Origin: Candidatus Cryptobacteroides choladohippi | Lineage (GTDB): Bacteria; Bacteroidota; Bacteroidia; Bacteroidales; UBA932 | DNA length: 61,627 nucleotides | Assembly (NCBI GenBank): GCA_018065985.1 | Contig: JAGHSF010000026.1 | Span: 1 to 61,627 of the forward strand | Direction: 5' to 3' | Shown here: in pieces, positions 44,686 through 52,466 of the stretch | Layout of the letters: each line of letters begins with the position of its first letter | How positions within the stretch are numbered: position 1 is the first letter of the stretch | Program-made: the position numbers and the translations under genes | The notes under the pieces: model-generated | The model's input: only the letters and a program-made list of their open reading frames with translations | The model's database searches: none | What the model was told of the DNA's origin: nothing

Positions 44686-45684
44686 ATGGAACGTCTTACA
44701 GAACTTTACAGGCGCTGGTGCGGCTCCGAGCCTGCATCCGCCACCCTTCTGCCTCTTTCAGGCAGCGCCCGCAAGTATTACAGGATCACCGGTTCAGGCG
44801 GGGTGGTCATAGGATGCATAGGTACAAATCCGAAGGAGAACAGGGCATTTCTTGCCATCGATGCATCTTTCTGCTCGCACGGCCTTCATGCACCGGCTGT
44901 GTACGGGGTGTCTGACGACGGCATGGCATACATTCAGGAAGACCTTGGTGACGGCCAGCTTTTCGAACTGCTGAAGCCTGCCATAGCTTCCGGGGAGTAT
45001 GGCCCGCAGGAGATGAAATGGCTCAAGGACACCATTGCAATTCTGCCCGCAGTGCAGCACAGGGTGGCCGAAGGGCTTGACTGGGACGTCTGCTTCCCCG
45101 ACAAGGCGTTCAACGCCAGGATGGTCAATTTCGACCTCAATTATTTCAAATACGATTTTCTGAAGTTCACCGGCCTCGAGTTTGACGAGATCAGGCTGCA
45201 GGATGACTTCGACCGTCTGCGCGAGGATTCCCTGCAGGGCATCGGCAATACTTTCATGTACCGCGACTTTCAGGCACGCAACGTCATGATCAAAGACGGC
45301 GAGCCCTGCTTCATCGACTTCCAGGGTGGCCGCCGCGGCCCGGTCCAGTATGACCTTGCGTCGTTTCTCTGGAATGCAGGTACTCACTTCAGCGCAGGCA
45401 TGCGCCGAGAACTTGAGATGACATATATCGATGCCTTGCGTGAGTTTGCCCCCGTTCCTTCAGTGGACGAGTTCTACGAGCGCTATCGCCTGATAACACT
45501 GGTGCGCCTGCTTCAGGAATGCGGCGCATACGGATTCCGTGGCATATTCGAGCGCAAGCAGATCTTCCTTGACTGCCTGCCTCCCGTCAGGCAGTGCCTG
45601 CGCGAGCTCTGTTCCGAGCCCTTCGCGCGCTATCCCTACCTGACTCAGGTGCTGCTCAGCGTGGCAAACGACTGGGAGATTTAG
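44686..45684 (+). CDS. APH-family small-molecule kinase (AmgK-like)
   Basis: 332 residues. Aminoglycoside-phosphotransferase fold: glycine-rich start (LPLSGSARKYYRI), a hinge YIQEDLGDGQLF, the catalytic loop MYRDFQARNVM (Tyr replaces the usual first His) and the metal-binding IDFQGGRRGP. Bacteroidetes members resemble AmgK, the N-acetylmuramate/N-acetylglucosamine anomeric kinase of cell-wall recycling, usually found with a MurU-like nucleotidyltransferase. One such gene is at 51.7-52.5 kb but not adjacent. Predicted mRNA is leaderless. Confidence 0.8.
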   Translation: MERLTELYRRWCGSEPASATLLPLSGSARKYYRITGSGGVVIGCIGTNPKENRAFLAIDASFCSHGLHAPAVYGVSDDGMAYIQEDLGDGQLFELLKPAIASGEYGPQEMKWLKDTIAILPAVQHRVAEGLDWDVCFPDKAFNARMVNFDLNYFKYDFLKFTGLEFDEIRLQDDFDRLREDSLQGIGNTFMYRDFQARNVMIKDGEPCFIDFQGGRRGPVQYDLASFLWNAGTHFSAGMRRELEMTYIDALREFAPVPSVDEFYERYRLITLVRLLQECGAYGFRGIFERKQIFLDCLPPVRQCLRELCSEPFARYPYLTQVLLSVANDWEI

Positions 45685-45706
45685 AACCTGCCTGGCGCTG
45701 TGATAT

Positions 45707-46531
45707 CTACTTCGTGCAGTCGCAGACTCCGCGCAGATAACCGATCGACTCGGCAACTCCGGGTTGCGGATCATCACCGCCCTTCTCGAACTCGAGAGAG
45801 AGTTTTCCGGTGTATCCTATCTTCCTGAGAGCCTTTACGATAGGCTTGAAATCGATGATTCCGCGGCCCATCTCCCAGGTCTCGCCCTCCTTTGAGGCTG
45901 CAGTCTCGTCCTTGATGTGGATGTCATAGATCCACTTTCTGTACTTGACGATGTCCTTGGCAACATTGTAGCCCATGCGGATAGTGTGTCCGAGGTCCAT
46001 GCAGCAGCCTACGCCGAGGCTGGGGTCGCCAACCTTCTCCACTACGGTGCGGATGTCAGGGAATGCTGCCCCGTCGGGTCCGTGGGTGTGGATTGCGACC
46101 TTGATGCCGGTTTCCTTGACCTTTGCAATCACATAGTCTATGATTTCATAGTCGGGAACGCCGATGAACATGTCGGTACCGTATCTCTGGGCGTATGCGA
46201 AGGTTCTGTCCACATCTTCTGTGCTGTGCATGTAGATGGGGCCAAGGGTGTATCCCTCTATGCCGTATTCTGCACATTTTGCCTTGAAGGCGTCCATCTG
46301 CTCCTTGGTGGAATCGAGGGGAAGCCACCAGTCCTTGACGGAGAAGTATTTGACATCCAGACTCTTGAGGAATTCGAGAGTCTGCTCGAGTGAGAATTCG
46401 CGATAGGTGTAGCCTGCAATGCCGATATTGAAATCATCGGAGCCTCTCTTTCCGCTGACGAGCTGTGCGCTGGCGTTCAGAGAAGAGATGAGAATCATGA
46501 TTGCAGAGATAAGGAGTGCTGTCTTTTTCAT
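45707..46531 (-). CDS. Exported sugar isomerase/epimerase-like TIM barrel
   Basis: 274 residues. Sec signal MKKTALLISAIMILISSLNASAQ. AP-endonuclease-2/xylose-isomerase TIM-barrel: NIGIAGYTYREFSLEQTL, then IEGYTLGPIY, VAIHTHGPDG, GCCMDLGHTIRMG and a C-terminal GYTGKLSLEFEKGG (likely metal ligands His, Asp, Glu). Exported members of this family in Bacteroidetes are associated with Gfo/Idh/MocA oxidoreductases and act on oxidised sugars; some are lyases rather than isomerases. ATG 46531 gives the signal peptide and lies 22 bases past the promoter box. Confidence 0.85.
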   Translation of the reverse strand: MKKTALLISAIMILISSLNASAQLVSGKRGSDDFNIGIAGYTYREFSLEQTLEFLKSLDVKYFSVKDWWLPLDSTKEQMDAFKAKCAEYGIEGYTLGPIYMHSTEDVDRTFAYAQRYGTDMFIGVPDYEIIDYVIAKVKETGIKVAIHTHGPDGAAFPDIRTVVEKVGDPSLGVGCCMDLGHTIRMGYNVAKDIVKYRKWIYDIHIKDETAASKEGETWEMGRGIIDFKPIVKALRKIGYTGKLSLEFEKGGDDPQPGVAESIGYLRGVCDCTK

Positions 46532-46553
46532 ATTATGTGATCTTTTTGCTGTG

Positions 46554-46561
46554 CAAAGATA
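46554..46561 (-). promoter_or_regulatory. -7 box TATCTTTG of the TIM-barrel gene
   Basis: Perfect -7 box on the minus strand; the leader would be about 18-20 bases. No good -33 TTTG at the standard distance. Confidence 0.5.
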
Positions 46562-46569
46562 ATGAATCG

Positions 46570-46602
46570 TTTGGGATTTACTTCCTAAATGGCGTATATT
46601 TG
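46570..46602 (+). promoter_or_regulatory. Promoter of the CE15 gene
   Basis: TTTG (46570-46573), 21-base spacer, TATATTTG (46595-46602). Consensus promoter; 23 bases separate the box from the ATG. Confidence 0.75.
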
Positions 46603-46625
46603 CACGAAACAACACTGAAAGACCA

Positions 46626-47831
46626 ATGAAGAGATTAACTATCATTTCAGCAGCATGCATCGTTGCCTTCTCGGCAATGGCACAGCCTTCGGGCCCGGGA
46701 GCCATCTCCCGTTACGAGATCGATCCTGACGACAGGGCTCCGGTTACAGGATATACATTACCCGATGTGCTTGTCTGCAACGACGGCAATGCCGTCAGGA
46801 CAGCACGTCAGTGGGAGAGGAAGCGCCGCCCGGAGATCAAGGCCATCTATGAGAGCGAGATGTTCGGAAAGGTGCCTGCGAGACCTGCAGACATGCATTT
46901 CGGCCTCAGCGCCCCTGATTCGCTCGTTTATGGCGGCAAGGTTCTCCGCCGCCGCATCTGGGTGTACCTCGATGCAGCCGGGCAGCACAAGTTCGAGATG
47001 ATGCTCCATCTTCCCGTCAACCATGCCGGAAAGATTCCCTGCTTCGTTGCACTCAATTTCCGTTCAATCCAGGATTCCTTCGACGGCACCCGGTATGAAC
47101 TGCCTTATGAGGCCATTGCTGACGAGGGCTTCGGAATAGCTGTCGCCTTCCATGCTTCGATCGAGCCGGACGGCGATGAGTATGAAACCGAATCCGCCTC
47201 TGTGCGCAGCTGGTACAAGCCTGCTGACGAGTGGGGGTGCATATCCGCATGGGCAATGGGCCTCAGCGCGATGGCAGACTACCTTGCGACCCTTCCCGAG
47301 GTCGATATGGACAGGCTTGCGGTCATAGGGCACTCACGCCTTGGCAAGACCGCTCTTTGGGCCGGTGCCAACGATGAGCGCTTCTCGCTCGTGATCTCCA
47401 ACAACTCAGGATGCTGCGGTGCCGCTACAAACGCTCGCATGTTTGGCGAGACATTCGAGGCCATCTACAACCGCTTCCCTTACTGGTTCATCCCCGCATT
47501 CGCGAAATATTCAAACCGCGACGGCGAGTTCCCCGTAGACCAGAACGCACTTGTGGCTCTGAGCGCACCGCGTCCCGTGTATGTTGCCAGCGCGTCCGAG
47601 GACCACTGGGCCGATCCTTGCGGAGAGTGGCTCACCGCCCTGAATGCTGGTCCTGTATATGAACTCTATGGCCTGAAGGGCCTGAGTGAAGATACCATGC
47701 CCGCGCTCGGGCACTGTGACGATTACGGCAGCGTGGCATACAAGATCCACAATGGACCTCACGCGCTCTATGCCGACGACTGGCTGGACTACATCAAGTT
47801 CGCTAAGCGCCATTTCTGCCTTTATAAGTAG
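46626..47831 (+). CDS. Carbohydrate esterase family 15 (glucuronoyl esterase-like)
   Basis: 401 residues with Sec signal (CIVAFSAMAQ). The alpha/beta-hydrolase nucleophile elbow is IGHSRLGKTALW (Ser237), followed by SNNSGCCGAATNARMFGETF and the histidine-bearing IHNGPHALYADDW near the C-terminus. This matches bacterial CE15 enzymes, which split ester bonds between 4-O-methyl-glucuronoyl groups of xylan and lignin alcohols, and perhaps other uronate esters. Its 3' end overlaps the convergent oxidoreductase gene by 29 bases. Confidence 0.85.
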   Translation: MKRLTIISAACIVAFSAMAQPSGPGAISRYEIDPDDRAPVTGYTLPDVLVCNDGNAVRTARQWERKRRPEIKAIYESEMFGKVPARPADMHFGLSAPDSLVYGGKVLRRRIWVYLDAAGQHKFEMMLHLPVNHAGKIPCFVALNFRSIQDSFDGTRYELPYEAIADEGFGIAVAFHASIEPDGDEYETESASVRSWYKPADEWGCISAWAMGLSAMADYLATLPEVDMDRLAVIGHSRLGKTALWAGANDERFSLVISNNSGCCGAATNARMFGETFEAIYNRFPYWFIPAFAKYSNRDGEFPVDQNALVALSAPRPVYVASASEDHWADPCGEWLTALNAGPVYELYGLKGLSEDTMPALGHCDDYGSVAYKIHNGPHALYADDWLDYIKFAKRHFCLYK

Positions 47832-49092
47832 GCAGATAGTACTTCTCGTCGAGGCTGAGTGTCTTCTGCTGAAGAAGGGCCTCGTCTCCGAGAAGGCTGA
47901 ACACGGAGCCGTAGTAGGCCTCCTCCAGAACCTTGTCCGGCATCTTGCCTGTTATGCAGGCGTTGCAGAAAGCCTGCATGATTTCGACACTTCCATCGCC
48001 ATCGGCCTCCGGCATGATGGCGATTCCTTTGTCCTTCGAACCGTTCTCGGCCGAGAAGCTGGTGCCGGCAAATGCCGAGTTGGAGAATATTCCCTCCTCG
48101 ATTTCGGCTATGAGGCTCTCGATTCCGCTCTTGCGGGGCGGCTCCTCGAGGTATACGCGCGAACCGGGCAGGTCCACCATCGCATCCTTGCAGAGGATCT
48201 GCTCGCCCATTCCCCAGTGTGCATTCGAGATGACAGACTCGAAGGTCATGTTCACGCCGTTGGGGAAGGTATAGATGCAGGCAACGTTGTCGAATACCTC
48301 GCGCCCGTCTTTCCAGTAGATTATGCTTCCGGAACCCATGACCTGGCTTGGCAGCATGCCGGTCGCCCATGTTCCGTTCTGGATCTGGTGACATGCGAGC
48401 TCGGTCATCAGACCGCGGGAATATTCGCGGTACAGGCGCCAGTTGATGTGTCTCTCAAGTTCGGGAGAGGGTACGTCGCGGCGCCAGTCGCCGTTGCGGA
48501 ACCAGTAGTTGCGCACGTTAACGACGGGGCCGTAGTTGCCTGCGAGCACGCCTGACATGGCCTTGAGGTACTTGGGGTCGAAGAGACGCTGCTGGCCGAT
48601 GAACAGGATCTTCCCGGTCTGCAGGTGCTTCATGTACATCTGGTAGCATTCGTCGATGGTGTAGGCCATTGCCTTCTCGCAGAAAACGTTCTTGCCTGCG
48701 TCCATGGCATCCATGGCCATCTGGAAATGGCGGAAAAGGGGAGTGGTTATAACCACACAGTCGACGTTGGGGTCCTCCAGCATCTTGCGGTAGTCCCTGT
48801 AGAGCTTGGCCTCGGGATACAGCTCGGAAGCGTGCTGCAGGTTGGGCTCATAGATGTCGCAGAGGGCAACCACCTCCGCCTGAGGGATCTGCTTCATGTT
48901 CTCAAGGTGGAAATATCCTCTCGAGCCGGGGCCTATCATACCTATGCGGGCCTTCTCCCTGGCAACTTCCTTGTTGGCTGCGGGCGAGCATGCTTCTACC
49001 CATGGGAATGCTGCAGCTGCCGCTCCGGCAAGTCCGAGACCGCCGAGCCTTTCGATGAAGGACCTTCTGTCCATTGTCTTGTTCTCTTCCAT
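47803..49092 (-). CDS. Tat-exported Gfo/Idh/MocA oxidoreductase (distal copy)
   Basis: 429 residues. Tat signal with DRRSFIERLGGLG (Arg9-Arg10) and a Cys35 (VEACSP) that could be lipidated. Rossmann NAD(P) motif IGMIGPGSRGYFH near 48, then CEKAMAY (the usual EKP lysine segment) and the C-terminal substrate domain. It probably oxidises or reduces a sugar or glycoside in the periplasm. Last gene of the 51.6-47.8 kb operon, eight bases after the ApbE-like gene. Confidence 0.88.
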   Translation of the reverse strand: MEENKTMDRRSFIERLGGLGLAGAAAAAFPWVEACSPAANKEVAREKARIGMIGPGSRGYFHLENMKQIPQAEVVALCDIYEPNLQHASELYPEAKLYRDYRKMLEDPNVDCVVITTPLFRHFQMAMDAMDAGKNVFCEKAMAYTIDECYQMYMKHLQTGKILFIGQQRLFDPKYLKAMSGVLAGNYGPVVNVRNYWFRNGDWRRDVPSPELERHINWRLYREYSRGLMTELACHQIQNGTWATGMLPSQVMGSGSIIYWKDGREVFDNVACIYTFPNGVNMTFESVISNAHWGMGEQILCKDAMVDLPGSRVYLEEPPRKSGIESLIAEIEEGIFSNSAFAGTSFSAENGSKDKGIAIMPEADGDGSVEIMQAFCNACITGKMPDKVLEEAYYGSVFSLLGDEALLQQKTLSLDEKYYLPTYKGRNGA

Positions 49093-49100
49093 TATTTCTG

Positions 49101-49913
49101 TTAAATCTCTTCTGCTTTGTATGCCGCAAAGTTCTGCAGCAGTTCAGGCCACATTTCCCGTGGCGCTGCGTAAAGGGCTGTGGATAATATTTCGCAGACA
49201 AGTGCGGACGGCCCCTGAACCGCAATGTCCTTGTCCTTGGAGGCGTGGCTGCCTGTGACAGGGTCTATTATATGCTCCACGACTCCGGCCGTCTTCCCTG
49301 ATATGGAAAGGGCACTGTCACGGAGCCGGAAAGTCTGCCCGGATCCGGCCTTTGCCGGCGATACCGGCCAGCAGTCGCCGAGCGGATGGTGGCCAAGGCC
49401 CGCTATCGAACTGTTCCCGAAGTTGATCAGGGCGTTCTCTATGCCGTATGTGCCTGCCAGCAGGTTCTTTACCTTGTCCAGGGCAAAGCCTTTCGCGTAA
49501 CCGCCAAGGTCGAGCCTTGTGTCTTTGCCGCAACGTCTGGCCTTGTGTTCGGCGGGCAGGGTCTCATAGGCCGGCCTGTGCCTTGATGCCGACAGGGCGG
49601 CGATGTCGAAGTAACCTCTGGTTGCGGCCCTGAACTGCTCGCACAGTTCCAGCGAGAAATACAGTTCCTGGTTCACTGCAACGGCATCCAGGCTGGAATT
49701 CAGCTTCGCCAGGTCTGACGTTGCGATATGCCGGCTGAGCTTTGTCTCCAGTTCTGTTGTCAGGTCCCTGACAGCTTCGCCTATCTCTCTGGATTTCTGT
49801 TCATCTTCATGCACGAAAAGGATTTCGATGACCGTGTGCATCGCGGTGAAACTGCAATATGCCACCGGCGCGTCGGGATTCGCCGTGCTGTGGATGAACT
49901 TTATTTCCGGCAT
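49101..49913 (-). CDS. ApbE-like FAD:protein FMN transferase
   Basis: 270 residues. ApbE landmarks are present: FTAMHTVIEI (AMGT region), DLGGYAKGFALDKV (about 138), ALINFGNSSIAGLG and HIIDPVTGSHASKD. ApbE transfers FMN onto Ser/Thr of exported flavoproteins. There is no signal peptide or lipobox, and the N-terminal part is short, so cytoplasmic function or a mis-set start should be considered. It overlaps the small membrane gene by 13 bases. No Nqr/Rnf or FMN-accepting protein is encoded nearby. Confidence 0.8.
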   Translation of the reverse strand: MPEIKFIHSTANPDAPVAYCSFTAMHTVIEILFVHEDEQKSREIGEAVRDLTTELETKLSRHIATSDLAKLNSSLDAVAVNQELYFSLELCEQFRAATRGYFDIAALSASRHRPAYETLPAEHKARRCGKDTRLDLGGYAKGFALDKVKNLLAGTYGIENALINFGNSSIAGLGHHPLGDCWPVSPAKAGSGQTFRLRDSALSISGKTAGVVEHIIDPVTGSHASKDKDIAVQGPSALVCEILSTALYAAPREMWPELLQNFAAYKAEEI

Positions 49914-50143
49914 CTGTCAATGATGAGCTTCACAAGCCATATCAGCACCCTGAGGGCGATGAGTATGATGTAAAGCACTGCCGTGATTATAAGGACGAAC
50001 CCTATCTGGGTGAATAATTCGGTCCAGGGAGTCCCGTATTTTATCATCGAGAAGATGTTCACACCTTCGGCGATGACAAAGCAGACAAGGAGGATGAGAA
50101 ACTCCCTCCTTATCTGTTTTGCTGTAATTGTCAGATCCTTCAT
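49901..50143 (-). CDS. Small two-helix membrane protein
   Basis: 80 residues. Two hydrophobic segments (about 13-31 and 43-70), e.g. EFLILLVCFVIAEGVNIFSM and VLIITAVLYIILIALRVLIW, with a basic C-terminus. No known motif. It is encoded between the two oxidoreductases in their operon and overlaps apbE-like, so it is likely real; similar small genes accompany Gfo/Idh/MocA genes in Bacteroidales. Confidence 0.7.
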   Translation of the reverse strand: MKDLTITAKQIRREFLILLVCFVIAEGVNIFSMIKYGTPWTELFTQIGFVLIITAVLYIILIALRVLIWLVKLIIDRCRK

Positions 50144-50151
50144 GGTCCTGC

Positions 50152-51594
50152 CTATACCTCAAAGTATTCCTCCCAGCCTTCTCTCGGGATGGGGCCCCAG
50201 AGCAGCTGGTTGAGAATGGGATTGTTCACGATCTGCTTCTTCTCACGGTCGAATACAATCTTCTCGCCTGTCCACTGTGCGATGACACCGAGGCAGAATA
50301 CCTGGCTCAGAGGTGCGGAGATATGGAATGCCGAGCGGGGAGTCTCCTTGCCCATGCATGAGAGAAGGAAGTTTTCGTAGTGGTTTGAAGGACTCTCGGG
50401 AACCTCGGGGAGCATGGACTCCATCTCCTTTGCCTTGCTCTCGGGGATGATGCTGAGGGTGGAACCGTGCGAGCCGCCCTTGAAGGTGAGGGTCTTGGAG
50501 TAGATCTCCTTGCCGGGATTGAGCTGTGAAGGCTGGAACTTCTGACCGGCCACCAGAGGGATGTTGGCGTCGAACTCCGAGCTGCCGTAGCCTGCAGGAA
50601 CCTCGGGGATGTTGTCCAGTCCGTCATACCAGGTGACGTCTACAGGGGGCATGTCGCCGCGTGCGGGGAACTTGAACAGCAGAGTCGATGACATCGGATA
50701 GAAGAAGTTGTTGCGGTCCTTCAGGTACAGGGGCTCCACTTCCGTGGGAAGGCCGAGCTCGAGGAACTCGTGTGCGGTGTCGAGGATATGTGCGCCCCAG
50801 TCGCCAAGTGCGCCCATTCCGTACTGGAACCAGCAGCGCCACTGTCCGTTATGGAAGTCGTGGTTGTAGTCGCGGGGGAATGCGGGACCGAGCCAGGTGT
50901 CCCAGTCCATGGTCTTGGGTACGGGCTCTCCCTTGGGATACTCGCTGATCTTCGGATCCCACTCATGCCAGCGGCGGCTGTTGTTCATGTGGGCTGTGAT
51001 GGCTGTGACGTCCTTGATTATTCCAGCCTCCTTCCATGCTTTGAACTGGAAATAGTTGGCCTCGGAATGGCCCTGGTTGCCCATCTGGGTCACAACCTCG
51101 TATTTCTTTTCGGCCTCCATGAGCTTCTCGCATTCCATGAAGGTGCGTGCAAGCGGCTTCTCCACGTAAACGTGCTTCCCGAGCTTCATTGCTGCCATGC
51201 AGATGGCGAAGTGGCTGTGGTCGGGTGTCGCAACCATGACTGCGTCGAACTTGTCAGCCATCTCGGCGAACATCTTGCGCCAGTCATTGTACTTGGGAAC
51301 GTTCGGGAACATGTCCATGATCTCCCTGGTCTGCTCTGCACCCATGTCCACATCGCAGAGTGCGACGACGTTGCAGAGTCCGGTGTCGATCATTCCGTGC
51401 GCATCTTCGTTGCCTCGGTTTCCGATGCCGATGAAGGCGATGTTGACCTTGTCACCCTTGCAGATCTTTCCTTTGGGAGTTGCAGGCTTGCCGGCCTCCT
51501 TGCAGCCGACGACTGAAGGTGCGGCGATGATGGCGGCAGATGCCATGGCCGAATCCTTGAGGAAGGCTCTTCTTGAAATGGTTTTCTTGCTCAT
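50152..51594 (-). CDS. Tat-exported Gfo/Idh/MocA oxidoreductase (proximal copy)
   Basis: 480 residues. Tat signal SRRAFLKDSAMASAA (Arg8-Arg9) with Cys31 after APSVVGC, consistent with a lipoprotein. NAD(P) motif IAFIGIGNRGNEDAHG, then VEKPLAR (EKP lysine) and DHSHFA. The C-terminal domain is longer than in the distal copy. Such exported enzymes in Bacteroidetes act on glycosides, typically oxidising C3. First gene of a four-gene operon. Confidence 0.9.
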   Translation of the reverse strand: MSKKTISRRAFLKDSAMASAAIIAAPSVVGCKEAGKPATPKGKICKGDKVNIAFIGIGNRGNEDAHGMIDTGLCNVVALCDVDMGAEQTREIMDMFPNVPKYNDWRKMFAEMADKFDAVMVATPDHSHFAICMAAMKLGKHVYVEKPLARTFMECEKLMEAEKKYEVVTQMGNQGHSEANYFQFKAWKEAGIIKDVTAITAHMNNSRRWHEWDPKISEYPKGEPVPKTMDWDTWLGPAFPRDYNHDFHNGQWRCWFQYGMGALGDWGAHILDTAHEFLELGLPTEVEPLYLKDRNNFFYPMSSTLLFKFPARGDMPPVDVTWYDGLDNIPEVPAGYGSSEFDANIPLVAGQKFQPSQLNPGKEIYSKTLTFKGGSHGSTLSIIPESKAKEMESMLPEVPESPSNHYENFLLSCMGKETPRSAFHISAPLSQVFCLGVIAQWTGEKIVFDREKKQIVNNPILNQLLWGPIPREGWEEYFEV

Positions 51595-51664
51595 GATTTA
51601 TGAAAGACTTTTATTGTTGATATTCATTTTGTGCGCTTTGCCGCTGTGGTTGCGGTCCATCCGA

Positions 51665-51697
51665 TAAAGGTAGTCAAAATTGTTGGCTATTCCCAAA
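51665..51697 (-). promoter_or_regulatory. Candidate promoter of the oxidoreductase operon
   Basis: Minus-strand TTTG (51697-51694), 21-base spacer, TACCTTTA (51672-51665), one mismatch to TAnnTTTG. It gives a leader of about 65 bases before 51594. Confidence 0.5.
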
Positions 51698-51701
51698 TTA
51701 T

Positions 51702-52466
51702 TCAGATGAAATCGCCTGTTTGGGCGTTGGCCTGTGCGAGTTTCTCCGGTGAGCCTATGTCTATGAGTCTCAAATTGTCGGCGACAACTCCGCAGATGCG
51801 GTGGCTGGCGGCGGACTTCAGGTAGAAGTCTATGATGGAAAAGTGCTCCGGCCAGTCCTTCATCAGAGGAAAGACTTCTTCGGAGATCACGTGGATTCCG
51901 CAGAAGGAGAACCTGCGGTACCCTGAAGGGTCGAAGCCGGGGAAGGGAGACTTCACCTCACCGGTCCTGACGTTGGTCCAGCCTTTCAGGCACATGTCCT
52001 CGTCGAAGAGAAGGTAACGGTCTGCCGCGGTCTCTGTCAGAAGCAGCGTGGCGAGGGTGGGGGACTGGGCGCAGAGGGCTTCGTCCTGCCTGATGAACCA
52101 GCCTGGGTCGAGATTGCTCAGGATGTCGACATTATGCACCAGAAACCTTCCTGGAGCCTCGCAGCAGCACGATTTCAGAAGCGGTTCCGCGTGCTTGATG
52201 CCACCTCCGGTCTCAAGCGGCACGGCTCCATCTTCAATGGAGACCGAGACTTTTGCGCCCAGATCTGTATCTGCCAGGAAATCAATGATCTTCTCCTTGA
52301 AGTGGCAGGCGTTTACAACAAACTCGGATATGCCGGCGTCCCGCAGTCTGCATATCACGCGCTCCAGCATGGGCTTGCCCCCTACGGGCACGAGCGCCTT
52401 GGGAATGGTGTCGGTTATCGGTCTAAGCCTGGTTCCCAGCCCGGCTGCGAATATCATTGCTTTCAC
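51702..52466 (-). CDS. Sugar-1-phosphate nucleotidyltransferase (MurU-like)
   Basis: 254 residues. GTG start gives MKAMIFAAGLGTRLRP, the expected N-terminus for this group with the nucleotide-binding motif. PKALVPVGGKPMLERVI and the VHNVDILSNLD metal/product region are typical. Bacteroidetes members are MurU-like N-acetylmuramate-1-phosphate uridylyltransferases or hexose-1-phosphate nucleotidyltransferases; substrate uncertain. GTGA overlap with the nuclease stop makes the start firm. Confidence 0.88.
   Translation of the reverse strand: MKAMIFAAGLGTRLRPITDTIPKALVPVGGKPMLERVICRLRDAGISEFVVNACHFKEKIIDFLADTDLGAKVSVSIEDGAVPLETGGGIKHAEPLLKSCCCEAPGRFLVHNVDILSNLDPGWFIRQDEALCAQSPTLATLLLTETAADRYLLFDEDMCLKGWTNVRTGEVKSPFPGFDPSGYRRFSFCGIHVISEEVFPLMKDWPEHFSIIDFYLKSAASHRICGVVADNLRLIDIGSPEKLAQANAQTGDFI

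Noticed and set aside
44686..45684. Aminoglycoside resistance gene
   Set aside because: The fold is APH-like, but the sequence fits the AmgK-like sugar kinases of Bacteroidetes. Chromosomal housekeeping context and lack of mobile DNA argue against resistance.
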